64,000 nucleotides of DNA from Multifurca ochricompacta (taxonomy: Eukaryota > Basidiomycota > Agaricomycetes > Russulales > Russulaceae): positions 19,279-83,278 of the forward strand of contig WTXG01000163.1 of assembly GCA_022496185.1 (NCBI GenBank), given 5' to 3'. Numbering within the stretch: the stretch's first letter is position 1; every line of letters starts with the position of its first letter. The translations under genes and the position numbers were made by a program. The notes beneath the pieces were generated by a model. The model saw nothing but the letters and a program-made list of their open reading frames with translations, had not been told where the DNA came from and ran no database searches. Below are positions 22,750 through 33,759 of the stretch, piece after piece.

Positions 22750-25700
22750 ATGGCCCAAGAACGTAAGTGCACAACCTAGTCACCTCTTTCCCGAGCATAT
22801 GCCCTTCTATCATCAGTAATTCATTTTTTCATATTCGCAGTCTCCATTATGGAACTCGACCTAGTCATCGCTTATCATCAGCGTGCTCTCTCAAGGATCC
22901 CTCGATCTCATCCCTCTTACACTGCTTGCATCCACCTTCTGGCTAAATCACGATTCATACGCTATGAGCTATCAGAACAGAAGGAGGATCTTGACAAATC
23001 TATTGTTCATTCCACCGAAGCAATCTTTCTTCCACCTTCCTGGGATTATACCTAAATGTGGTTCAAATCTTCTTTCAACTCGCACTTTCCCTTTTTCGTC
23101 GTTCCAAGAAGTTCAAGCAAACTGAAGATGCGAAGTGTGCGGTTGAATACCTTCGTCATCTCAGAGGACTACCCCTTGATATCGTTGAGGTCCCGCACAA
23201 AGTCATTACAACATCGCTTGTTCAGGCGTTGGATATTCAAGTTGAGCTGGAAGTGGATGGGACGGGGGATATTGAGGAGATGGTGATGCTCTGCCAAGAA
23301 CTTCTCACCTGTCACAGCTCAGAAAATTATCCAACTCACGCCATTGACGGCTTGGTCCATGCCATTTTATGCAAATTTTGTCAAGGGAAGCAAGTAGAGC
23401 CGTTAGATGGAGTCATTCAATGCCTTCGGGACGCGCTGAACATCTCCCCGCCAGGCTCTCGTGTAGTTCTTCACGGACTGGCTGCTTCCCTCATAATTCG
23501 ATACATAACAAATTATTCAAAGGACAATTACGAGGAGGCAATGACCCTCCTAGAAAGTGTCATTGCCTCAAGTCCTCTTCCGGATGATCAGATTCAGGCT
23601 TCGGTATTTGCCGCGATTCTTGCGCGCGTTCGGGCTAGCTTCTATCCAAACCCAGAATATTTAGAGGAGGCGACTTCCCGTTTTCGTACCTTACTCGGCT
23701 CTTCTTCCCTTGGCAACAACCTTCGGCATAGTTTTACACGCGTGATGGCATCCCTCGCTAAGAAGCGCTTCAAGAACTTCGGTCTCACAGAGGCTCTTCA
23801 AGAATCACATTCATATACGTCCGAAATGGTCAGCCTTGCCTCATCGTCCTCAGCTCACATCACATCTCAAGAAGAAATTGACAAAGTTGATGCTGTTCGG
23901 GCGGCGTATCCGATGAAGGTGGTAGAGGAGAAAATTCAAAGTCTTCGAAAACTGATCTCCAAGACTCCGCCAATGTCCTCCGAGCGCAACGCGTACCTCC
24001 AACGTCTTGTGGATTGGTATACAACCAAGTTCTCTCGTACCAACGATATCACGGACCTTGAAGAGGTGATCAAATGCCGCCGGGTACTAGTTGCGTCAGC
24101 TGACACGAGTCATCCATTTGGATTCCAACCGGCACTCTTCTTGGGCGTTGACCTCTACATGGCGTTTAAGTGTTCGAATAAAATGGAGTACCTTGACGAG
24201 TCTATCACCGTGCATCGTGGTGTTCTCGAAATGCAAAGTGCCCGGCGATACCACTTCACTTTAATCAACCAACTTTTTAACTCTTTATCCGAACGCTTGT
24301 TGTTGCTTCGTCGAAGACAGGATTTGGATGAAATCATTGAGCTATTTCCTTTGGCTGTCAATGACAAATTCGCGAAGGTACCTGACCGATTTGCTTATTC
24401 ATGCATCTGGGCATCCCTTGCTCGAAAAGCCAGACACCCATCTGTCTCTGCTGCATACCAAATGGCCATGTCATTAATACAGACCTCATTTATCTCCGCG
24501 CCGACCTTAGAAATACAGCATGCTCGACTCGTCGCAATGCGAGGGCTCTGCGACAAGATGCCGCTGGACTACGCGTCTTACCAGATCGAAATGGGTCAAT
24601 TCACTCAGGCTATTGAGACTCTAGAACAAGGGAGGGCCTTACTATGGTCTGAAATGCGTGGTCTTCGCAATTCCATGGATCAACGTTTTGAATTCAATTC
24701 ACCTTTAGTGACGAAACTTGCAGCAATTAATCAGGATCTCGAGTCACTCACCATGTCTGTCACGCCGAGTGGGACTATAGAGATCAGTGATGGTGGATCA
24801 CAGATTGGTGATGGGATGGACCCATTCGGTCGTCTGGTGGTCAAGCAACAGAAGCTTCTGGAGGAGCGAGATGTGCTCCTGTCGCAGATCCAAGAATTAC
24901 CAGGATTTGGTGAGTTTCTGAAGACGCCATCATTCGAAAATATTCGTGTTGCTGCTTCACATGGGCCAATCGTCATTATCAACCATAGCGAGTGGCGTTC
25001 CGATATCCTCATTCTCCTTCGCGACTCTTCCCCTTCCCTTATCCTTACAACTAACGATTTCTATGACCGTGCAAATAAACTAAGAGATCGCCTAGTGGTC
25101 GCACGAAAGGAGGGTCTCGACTCAGACAAATACAAGCGCGCTTTACGTTCTGTACTCGACGGACTTTACAAACTCGTCGGCAGACCAGTCATCGACAGGC
25201 TACGTGGTTTGGGCGTACCAGAACAATCACGAATCTGGTGGTGTCCGACCTCCGTTTTCTGCTCACTTCCACTTCATGCGATGGGCCCAATCCCATCAGA
25301 TGACGGTGTCAAGCGATACTTTTCAGATTTATATATCCCCTCATATACACCCACACTCTCTGCACTCATCGAGTCTCGCAAACCCAGTCCAAAAACGTCG
25401 ATCCAACCTTCATTACTCCTTGTGGCTAATCCAGATGAATCCTTACCAGGTGCTTTTGGAGAGATGGAAATCATACAGTCTCTCAATTCGCGGCTGCCGG
25501 TGGCCACCCTCTGTGGGAAGAACGCAACACCGGCTGGTGTGGTGGAAGGACTGCGACATCACGGATTTGCACATTTCGTGTGTCATGGAAAACTCGAGAC
25601 TGGGAAACCATTCGATGCATCATTCAAGCTGTTTGGTGATGAGCGCCTTACTCTACTTGACATCGTACGCTCTCGACTGCCTGCTGCTGAATTTGCGTTC

Positions 25701-26003
25701 CTTGCTGCATGTCACACTGCGGAATTGACAGATGACAGTATCGCTGACGAGGGACTTCATCTAACTGCGGCAGTGCAATACTGTGGGTTTCGAAGTGTGG
25801 TCGGGACGATGTGGGAGATGGCAGATATAGATGGAAGTGAAATCGCAGAGAATTTCTACAAGTCGATGTTCTCAAGGAATGGAGAAGGGGTACCTTATCA
25901 CTCGAGGTCTGCGAGGGCGCTTCGCGATGCGACGCGGAAGATGAGGAGAAAGAAAGGGATGACTCTGGAGCGGTGGGTGAACTTTGTTCATTATGGTGCG
26001 TGA
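22750..26003 (+). pseudogene. TPR-CHAT protein, copy A (one-base frameshift)
   Basis: The gene model is exon 1 at 22750-22762 (ATGGCCCAAGAAC), a 78-bp intron 22763-22840 (GTAAGT...TTCGCAG) and exon 2 from 22841. The frame breaks near 23042-23044, where the other copies have GGGG and this one GGG. After that a 980-residue frame stays open to 26003. The N-terminal two thirds consist of helical TPR-like repeats. The last ~300 residues form a CHAT domain with HFVCHG and LAACHT, the His-Cys pair of caspase-like (clan CD) peptidases. The break is a single base in a homopolymer, so either a recent mutation or a base-call error is possible. The 5' part matches copy D and the 3' part matches copy B. 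Confidence 0.85.
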
Positions 26004-26390
26004 TGGAGGAAAGCTTTCGCTAGTGGTTAGTATCTTAATAACGTTTGGGTAAGAGCCTTCGGCTTCACCTACTTACATCGTATGTCAAGGAATTTGTATA
26101 GATACTTTTTTGTTCGATAGTATATCAGTTCGTGTGGAGGTATATGATTAGATATAGTATTTATTTTTTGGCATCACCCGTGGGATTTGTTTAAAAAATA
26201 ACTAGTTTGAGTATCGCTTAAGGACGGTTGTGCATCTTTCTTCTCGAAATCACCACCATCTGCTTGAGCTTGTCCCTCGGATCGCTCGCACTGCTGGCTT
26301 TTAGAGTAATTAGATACGCACCATAAACTGTCCACAATCATTGTTTTTTATCCCCCACTGAACAAACCACCCCCATTCAACATCAGAGGT
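26004..26390. other. 3' flank of CHAT-A, no gene
   Basis: Nothing coding is seen. The segment is shared with 43644-44025 after copy C and in part with the flanks of B and D. The common start is TGGAGGAAAGCTTTCGCTAGTGG, followed by TATTTATTTTTTGGCATCAC about 150 bp downstream. It probably holds the 3' UTR and polyadenylation signals. Confidence 0.5.
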
Positions 26391-27081
26391 GGATGGCTGC
26401 CCTAGCTACCGCCACAAAACATAGAGATGGGGCCTCAGACCCCACCTCCATCTCACCCCTCACATTCTCCCAGCTACAAACTACGACAACTGAGCTCAAT
26501 ACTGCCCTACAGGTAGCAGACCTACTCCAACGAACCCCAGGTTTGCCACGACTGGGCTTTTGCCAGGCCATCACAGACCCAGGACATCGCAGCCATGAAA
26601 CTAACCCCCCTCTCTGAGACACTGTTGGTGACAATGCCTTCAACAATACTCAAAGACTTATGTCACCAACCTTTTAGCTGACCTATCTGATAACGTCGCA
26701 GGCTACAGCTTGTATTACCTGGGCCAATCACTCACCCCCTTAACAAGGACTCTGAACTTGGCATCTCTACTGCCCAAGCCACCATCACAGTGACCACAGT
26801 GGCATCTATGTATAGTGACATAGGGAAGCATGAAGACCCTGCTCTCCAATCGTGGGCCTCACGCCATCCTCATGGACACGTCTTGCAGGCTTGTTCCTCT
26901 CAGTGCTCATCAGAGGCACCCTCAGGTCCCCAGATCTGAAACAACTGACAGGACTGGAATTCCTTCCTTGCACAGATACCACCTCGTTTCACAACATGAC
27001 GCCCTGGCCACACACGGAGGTTGATCATATCCACATGATGCTCGATCAAGTGGCCGGCATCTTCAACACTCGAAGTGATGT
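26391..27081 (+). repeat. Duplicated unidentified segment of unit A
   Basis: This block is colinear with 44026-44710. The C-unit copy keeps a 139-codon frame (44231-44650) that is broken here. Short frames such as 26393-26617 show no motif that I recognise. It is proline, serine and threonine rich with CACCTCCATCTCACC-like runs. It may be a decayed gene or a retroelement remnant. Confidence 0.5.
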
Positions 27082-27089
27082 CCTCCACG

Positions 27090-27676
27090 TAGTGTTCGCC
27101 ACGGGTAACCCGCGGGTAAAAACACATGGACCCGTACCCATACCCGTATGTACCCGGACCCTTACACCAAGGGTACGGGTTTGCCATACTACGGGTACGG
27201 GTACACCACGGGTCGTATACCTGTGGGTAAGGGTAGATATTTACATTTTAAGTCTGATGGCCTAGAATAACATTGTACTACTTAAGCTATAATCCATTCA
27301 TCATCTGGCCATTCTTCATTGTTTTTGGTATCAGGTTGAGATGCTGCATACTTTAAATCAGCAGTCTCTACATAACTGGCCTTCATCCAAGCTCCCAAAC
27401 ATAGAAGAGCCTGAGTTGTATGCAATGGACCACTGGGTCTGTATACAGTATCTACAATACATGTACTGTATAGTTTTTCTGTGGCTGGTGCAATGCCACA
27501 TGCATTGCCGCCCTCATTGCCGCCCTTCCAATTTCAGCTTACCCGCTCTGGCGGGTAAGGGTTGGGTGTCTGCGGGTAGGGGTCACATGAGGGGTATGAA
27601 GATGTGACCCCGACCCGTACCCGCATGTACCCTGACCACATACCCGGCGGGTTGCGCCTACCCGTAGCGAACACTA
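27090..27676. mobile_element. hAT-type MITE with TSD CCTCCACG
   Basis: The 587-bp element has ends TAGTGTTCGCCACGGGTA and, inverted, TAGTGTTCGCTACGGGTA. It is flanked by CCTCCACG at 27082-27089 and 27677-27684. The C-unit copy near 44706 has a single CCTCCATG and no insert, which is the empty site. Subterminal ACCCGTACCC repeats are abundant, and no transposase is encoded. Confidence 0.93.
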
Positions 27677-27684
27677 CCTCCACG

Positions 27685-28110
27685 CCATGAATCAGGTCCT
27701 TCCTTATACTACTTACATCAATGCATACTAAACTTGGACTTGGCTCATGTATATAAAGACGAGTATCTTATCCATGAAATACTCGCTTTGTCTCTTCTCT
27801 TCATCTCATCGTGTGCCACGGCCTTCGAAGGTAGCGAACGGACTATCAACTTTCAACAGTTTTTGACGTACTGATATTCAGCCTCATCAACGCCTTCGGC
27901 ATTATCGACGTTACCAATGTTTGACACAGACCAGTTCTCAGTCATTTACATTTGTGTGTTCAAGCCTTCAAGTGTAGCAAACATCCTACCAGACTTGCAA
28001 GGCCACTCGTCTGTCTCAGCGTTCTCATCGACGTCAAATACCTCCTCTTCCTTTTTCTCACTCTCGTGGAACCTCTCTCCGCTTCGAACTCATAGGGAGA
28101 GACGACCGAT
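27685..28110 (+). repeat. Right inverted-repeat arm of CHAT unit A
   Basis: Read on the minus strand, this block resembles the left arm upstream of each CHAT gene (for example 21025-21310). Shared pieces are GGTCCTTCCTTATACTACTTACATC, GACCTCATGTAT, CCTTCAAGTGTAGCAAAC and CTCGTCTGTCTCAGCGTTCTC. It contains a TATA motif GTATATAAAGACG near 27749 pointing into the zinc-finger-like gene, so it is probably that gene's promoter and leader. Confidence 0.7.
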
Positions 28111-28215
28111 ATCGAGTCTGGGTCAATGGACCTGTGTCTTTGTCTTTGGCTGGCTGCCGCAGGGTGTCCCTATTTTCTTGTCACAGTCCCAGGAAAGGCG
28201 TCCTCAAATTCACCG

Positions 28216-29570
28216 ATGGCCAGCAATGGACAACAATTCAGAACACAATTGGGTGAAGACTTTCGGTGAGTAAAAAGAGTTGTTCAGTACGAGAGAGCCC
28301 GCTCATCACCCGTTGCAGGTTCCCAAGCAAGGAATCAATGGCTTCGCACAGCAGGAGGGCACAGGCCCCACCGCGCGAATAGGTAGTCACAAATGGACCC
28401 ATGGACCGCCACCCCTAGTCCTAACCCTCGCATACAGCGCATCATATTCATCGAGCTCCTCGTCAGGTTCGTCGCCACCAGAAACACCTGTGGGCTTCGA
28501 ATTTAGTGGTCGCGGCAACGAACCTCTCACCCTACCCAATCTAGACCTGCAGGTCGATAGCAACTCGTTGTTTCTCTCGGATCTCACCTCGATGGATAAC
28601 CACCCTATGGAGTTCTCGGACCCACTTTCAGGAGAGTCACAGACCCTAACGACCTTAGCAAGAGTACCATCCCGAGTCAGCCGGAGTTGTCGTGTTGCGC
28701 CCTATGCCAAGTTGACTCCAAGTCAGCGCGTGAAAGCGAAGAGACACGAGAAATCCCCCAAAGTTGTACATCCCCTGGATCGGCTACCTATAGAGGGGTT
28801 GACGCCTGCTGTGACATCAGTATCCCTCGACACCTTTGGTAATTCAAACCTATCGGCCGAATGCAGAGAACTCGGAGGACTTGCAAACAGGCTGCTATGG
28901 CGACTTAGGATACCTTCGCATGGTCCCCATGATGCCAGTGCGCTATTCGTTACCTGCTCCAACATTCCACCAGAAAGATCCGTTGGCGCTAGTCCAAACT
29001 TGAGAGTGCGTGAAGAAGTAGCATGTCAAGAGCGACAGCGCGCCTCGGAGTCGATACCAGGGCGTGGGTCATTTCCATCGACTTTGATTTCCAGGCTCCC
29101 GACGTTGCAGTCAACAGCGTGGCCCAGCGCCGCCCCCAATGTCCATTCGTTATTCACAGCGCCAAAGCGCTTGAATACATGTCGGTGCCAGACAATTTAA
29201 CCCAGGTAGGCTCGGGGACAATCCTGGCACCGGTAACCATACAGGCCGTCCAAGTTCCATCGGCAGAGCCTTCCACACCAGTGCGTAAAACGCTAGTTGA
29301 CAGAGAATGGGCAGAATATATCTGCGAGGAGTGCACGAAACTGCAAGGCCGTGTGGTGAGTTTCGACTGCAGAAAGGACCTGAATCGGCATAGGTCGACG
29401 ACCAAGGTTCACAAGGCGCCGGCGGTTGCGATTTCCAGTTGTGGAAGGACCATTATGCGAAAGGTGGCATCAAAATCCACCTCCAGCACTGCAAAGGGCA
29501 GGGGATACGGGATAGTTTGGCAGTAGGATAACAGTAAGAAGAAGCGTAAGAGAAGAAGCGAGGAAGGAGA
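28216..29570 (+). pseudogene. C2H2 zinc-finger-like gene, copy 1 (unit A)
   Basis: A possible first exon starts at 28216 (ATGGCCAGCAATGG) with a GTGAGT donor at 28266 and a TTGCAG acceptor ending at 28318. The downstream frames contain PETPVGFE, LFLSDLTSMDNHP and RVKAKRHEK. Near the end come two finger-like motifs: CEEC...DCRKDLNRHRSTTKVH, and a second finger that is a clear CSCGRTIMRKDGIKIHLQH in copy 2 but is damaged here. The frames shift between 28280-29200 and 29023-29526, and 32 or so bases present in copy 2 near 45476-45508 are missing, so this copy looks inactive. A nuclear DNA-binding role would be expected from the fingers only. Confidence 0.5.
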
Positions 29571-30105
29571 ATGATACAAGGCTTAATGACCTTGGCGGAC
29601 TCTGGGATGGGATGGACTTCGGCGACACTCACGGACGCCCCTTTTATATAGCTGTGCCCCCCCCCCCCCTCATTGATTTACCAGCCTGATTCCCTTTTCA
29701 ACAACAATTTTCCCGAGAAAAGCATTTTCTTCGATAGCTTGTTTTCAGTTTTCAACAGCTATTTGGATCATTAAGACGTCTTCGGCTTGTTACGGATAGT
29801 TATATTGTATTCAATTATTACTGCCAGTGTAGCTGCAAAAGGCGTACATTGTCGTTAACAAGCTCTTGAAGTGCAATGGACACCAAAAGAGGAAAGTTGA
29901 AGGTGTAAATAGAACAATGTTGAACTTGGTTGTCAGGGTCGTGAGTCTCAGTCTGAGGTCAGCTTCCGAGTTGGTTGTGATCGTGGCTTGTCCTCACAAA
30001 AGATCATCGAGAATGTGGACGTGAGAACGTGAAGCATTGTGACCCATCACGTGATGTACATACATAGACAAACAATATGTAACGCGCCTCATAGCTATCT
30101 GCATT
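29571..30105. other. Duplicated spacer of unit A
   Basis: It is colinear with 46658-47215. It includes a C-homopolymer near 29657 and a segment around 29880-30000 with TTGAACTTGGTTGTCAGGGTCG. I see no gene. It ends at the 17-bp target duplication of the truncated LINE. Confidence 0.5.
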
Positions 30106-31222
30106 TTTTTTTTTTTTAAATTGAATTTATTCGCGCTTCAGGGTGTGTCCCAAATCGCACGGCTACTACGGTACAGAGCAGCTATTAGGATGGGCAGTGG
30201 TAACTACTTGTGAGTAAAGTAGTGTAAGGATGGCTCGGGCGTTGAGCATGAAACCTCCATCTATCGCCTCTCCCCTCTTTCATTACCCTGAATTAGAGCA
30301 CTTATGATCTAGTTCCGTATATTATCTTTTATCAGTACATTTGCATTCCGGGCCGCATGCCCGTCCATTCCTTACACAGTTTCACTACCTCCCCGTCTTA
30401 ATTGCCAGGTTTCTACCTCCCCGTCTACATCATCTCCGCCTTTATTGCCTGGCATCATCTCACCTTATCTTCTTTCAACCCTAATTCACCCTCTTTCTGC
30501 TTCATAACTCGGTCTCTCTGCAAGTATATAAAGGTACATACAATGCTTGTAATAGACCAGCCCATGAGCCAACAGAAGCAGAAATCAATCGGCATTTCTC
30601 CCCTTTCTTTATCTTTCTTTTGTGTGCTAAAGAACTTCTTGACGACATCGAGCACAAGGTCAAACGGAACCAGCAAAGCAGTAGATTCGCATCAGTTCAA
30701 ATCACGACGCACCCTCCTTCGAAGTCTAGTTATCCTTGGGACTCTTTCTGCGCGCTCTCCCTCTCTTCTTTACCTCTCTCACCATTCAGGGAAAACTAAC
30801 CTTGCCTCGCACTCACTGCGGATTGGATCCGTACAGTAGCGAAAGGGAAAACCTCACTTGGAGGAAAAAGCTTAACTAAAGAATGGATATAAAAGAATCG
30901 AATATGGGTTTGGTAAGGGAAAGGCGCACTCAGAGAATGTAGAGTATCAAAGGGTGCGGAGTGGATAGGTAAAGACCGAATGCGAAATTGCAGACAAAGA
31001 GTTACCCGATGTCACCCGCTCAACTCATCCAGGCTCGCGAGGTCGTAGGGAGGAAGGCGCGGGAGTGCTCAATGAAGTTCAGCAGGTCCTCAGAGAGGAA
31101 CCTGTTGTTGAAGATGGCGGTCCAGTCCGGGGTCGGACCGGGGGAGTAAGGTGATGCGGTAACAATGTTCCGCGCGGGGGAGGTCGTGTAGGGGGCAGTC
31201 CAGCAACACGTGCTGGAGGGAG
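30106..31222 (-). mobile_element. 5'-truncated LINE copy with 17-bp TSD
   Basis: TCATAGCTATCTGCATT occurs at 30089-30105 and 31223-31239. The C-unit homologue at about 47199-47218 has it once and no insert. Next to the left copy is a T-run (poly(A) on the minus strand), then a 3' UTR with TAGCCGTGCGATTTGGG and AATAAATTCAATTT-like tail features. The other end encodes the LINE C-terminus on the minus strand, LQHVLLDCPLHDLPRAEH, ending near 31020. It is a dead-on-arrival copy, further interrupted by the solo LTR 30223-30835. Confidence 0.9.
30223..30835 (+). mobile_element. Solo LTR-like element, family shared with CHAT promoters
   Basis: The 613-bp insert begins TGTAAGGATGG and ends GATCCGTACA. 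GTAG lies directly before (30219-30222) and after (30836-30839) it, and the duplication can be read as 5 bp (AGTAG) if the last A is shared. It lies within the LINE 3' UTR. It has a TATA motif AAGTATATAAAGGTAC near 30521. TG...CA ends and a 4-5 bp duplication suggest an LTR, but no internal retroelement region of this family is in the window. Confidence 0.65.
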
Positions 31223-31338
31223 TCATAGCTATCTGCATTGGAATCGTGTATTTCACAGGAAACCATTTTTTTAGAATGTAGAATGAAATATGCAAGCTGT
31301 AATATGTATTGGAATAGCCGCCACAGCATGGATAGATA

Positions 31339-31910
31339 CCATTGAAGCTCAAATATCACCATCCGGACACCCAAGAAGAAGGCTCTGCGTCTATCACTGA
31401 CCTATCTGCAGACACAGTTTATGCTTATCAGGCAGAATATGACGATATGATTGCAGAAGTTATTGAAGATGCAGAAGGTGATCCAAAATCACTCATTGAA
31501 GCTCAAACATGCAAAGACTGGCCTTTTTGGAAGGACGCCATGGACCACAAAATCCTTACAGTGGAAAAGGTGAAAACATGGATTACAGTACCACTCCCAG
31601 AAAAAAAGAATATAGTTGGATCAAAATGGGTTTCTCATGTCAAACGCAAGGCCGACAGTACCGTGGACAAGTACATAGCAAGACTTGTCGCATACAGTTT
31701 CACTCAAATATAAGGAGTCGATTATTTCGACACATTCTCTCTCGATCGCCAAGTTCTTCTAATGCATGATTCAAACTTGAAGATAAAAAACCTTACGACA
31801 CTGCGATGCCACCAGGAGTATACTCCCGCAATGACTCACCGCGAACACCGACCGACGCCGAAAAGATGAAGAAAACGCAATACCGAGAGGCAATTGGAAG
31901 CCTCATGTAC
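31339..31910 (+). pseudogene. Copia reverse transcriptase fragment, copy 1
   Basis: It encodes LIEAQTCKDWPFWKDAMDHKI, then IVGSKWVSHVKRKADSTVDKYIARLV and FTQ, followed by FDTFSLDR. This is the N-terminal part of a copia RT, of a family different from the two full elements. A stop follows FTQI at 31713. The middle of the RT is deleted, and a C-terminal piece with YREAIGSLMY follows near 31880. A second copy with the same deletion lies at 47335-47886, so the deletion predates the segmental duplication. Confidence 0.75.
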
Positions 31911-32029
31911 ACTTCACATCATGTGATGTGTCACAATATGCTGGGTGAGTTCAAAGCAGAAAGAGGTTCTGGGACAGAAAAGGAGAGAGAAGGGATTCGA
32001 TGTCGATGAGAACGCTGAGACAGACAAGT

Positions 32030-33128
32030 AGCCTTGCAAGTCTGGTAGGCTGTTTGCTACACTTGAAGGCTGGAAAATACAAATCTGAGAATTGGTCTGT
32101 GTCAATATCTTGAAATCTCTTGAAACTGGCTAGACCGTTCGCTACCTTCAAAGGTTGTGGCACGCAACGACATGAAGAGGTGAGACAAAGCTGGTATTCC
32201 ATGGATAACATACTCATCTTAAAATACATGAGGTCAGTATGAAACAAGCCAATTCCAGGTTTATTATCCAAAGATGTAAGTGGTATAAGGAAGGACCCGC
32301 TTCATGGGTGTGAAGATGAAAGGGAGATGAAAAGTCAACAAGAGTTGGTTCATGACGCACGACAGCCCCCTTCCTTCAATACTACCATGAGTGGTATCAC
32401 GATTGACGATACAAGGGTCACTGTGGAGATGAGGATGACTGGTTGAACGAGCGAGACAAGTGAAAAGGCAAGACGGGCCAGAACGGGCGGAGGGAGACTT
32501 AAGGAGAATGTGGCCCCTAGTGTTACAAATACCTGCTCGATAACCCATTATGATAACCCATTCTTGTACGATGACATTCCCTTTCCACTTCTTTTCTTTC
32601 CAAGCCATTCCAGCCCTTTCTTCCCTGTTCTCGACTATGAAAGGCAGCGTCTTCAACGCTCTTTCCCCTGTTCTACTCTGTTTCCTTTTTATGTCGTCGT
32701 TCACTTCCTAGACTTATCAATTCAGGAACTCAGGAATCCAATCGTCTCGTTCTTTGCTTTGCCTTGCGTGCTTAGCAACAGTCTCATCATTTTACTTGGT
32801 CAATATACTTTAACTTCAAATTCCTTGCAGAACGGTCAGCCACCGTTAAACCAGGTGTGAGCGATAAAACATGGCCTTTTCTCACCCTCCTTTCCTAGAT
32901 GTCAATTTACTAGTGGGGTCGCTACCTCGTTTTCCAATTTCCAGGGCCATTGGATCACTAGAACGCCTTGAACCTTGCACACAAATATGTTCTATTTTCG
33001 AGTATTGTGCACATAAACGAAACTGTGATAGCTACAGTACGGACTATCTTTTGGCCATTACCTTGGCCCTTACCTTGATTTGACACGCATCATTGTGCAC
33101 CACCCCTGCTGCCTGCTACCTCTCCCAC
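32030..33128. repeat. Upstream part of CHAT unit B (duplicated segment)
   Basis: It is nearly identical to 21025-22125, including the inverted-repeat arm (32030-32313) and the 70-codon open frame at 32871-33083. The near-identity points to recent duplication or conversion between A and B. Confidence 0.8.
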
Positions 33129-33759
33129 TGTAAGGATGGCTCGGGCGTTGAGCATGAAACCTTCGCCTGGTTGAACTTTTCTATGGATTGTGCCGCCTGC
33201 CCAATCATTACCTCTCTGTCGTCACTTCTTCGTCTCTATTGCCTCTTCATCTCACTTGTCTTTTTTATCTCTACGGCTTGCTTCTTACACTACCACTCTG
33301 GAATCTCAACAAAAATATAAAGGTATCTACATTGCTTGTAGTAGAGCCAGTGAACCAGCAATCTAGGTTTTTTCTCTTTATCGTTGTGTGCTAAATCACT
33401 TCACAACGACGACAAGTGCAAGGTCAAATGGAACTAGCAAGCAGCGTATTCGCAAGTACAAGCACGGCACACCCTGCCTCTCTCCCTTTGGGGACACACT
33501 TTGCCTCGCACTCACCGCGGATTGGATCCTTTCTGCGAAGCTCAAAGTCAAGCAAACGGTATCGGGTTGACGGGCCGGGGAACAGCCGCCCTGCATTGCC
33601 TCCTCGCCTCGTTTTGTCCTCATTCATGCTGTATAAAACATGTATTATAGGCATGGTCTTCGCCGTTCTCCAGAACCCGCAACCATTTTCGCCATTTACT
33701 CTCTCAATTCATTGCCAGAGGACCCACAGTTACCGTGATTCTTGTGCATTGAATAAAGC
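33129..33759 (+). promoter_or_regulatory. CHAT-B promoter with LTR-like segment
   Basis: The LTR-like part is about 33129-33534 and keeps AAATATAAAGGTATC near 33313. The proximal TATA element TATAAAACATG is at 33632, 128 bp before the start codon. Confidence 0.6.

Noticed and set aside
27100..27660. Repeated ACCCGTACCC/GGGTACGGGTA motifs, considered as a CRISPR-like or telomeric array
   Set aside because: The repeats are degenerate, short and lie just inside hAT-type terminal repeats. There are no regular spacers and no telomere unit. No CRISPR array exists in the window.
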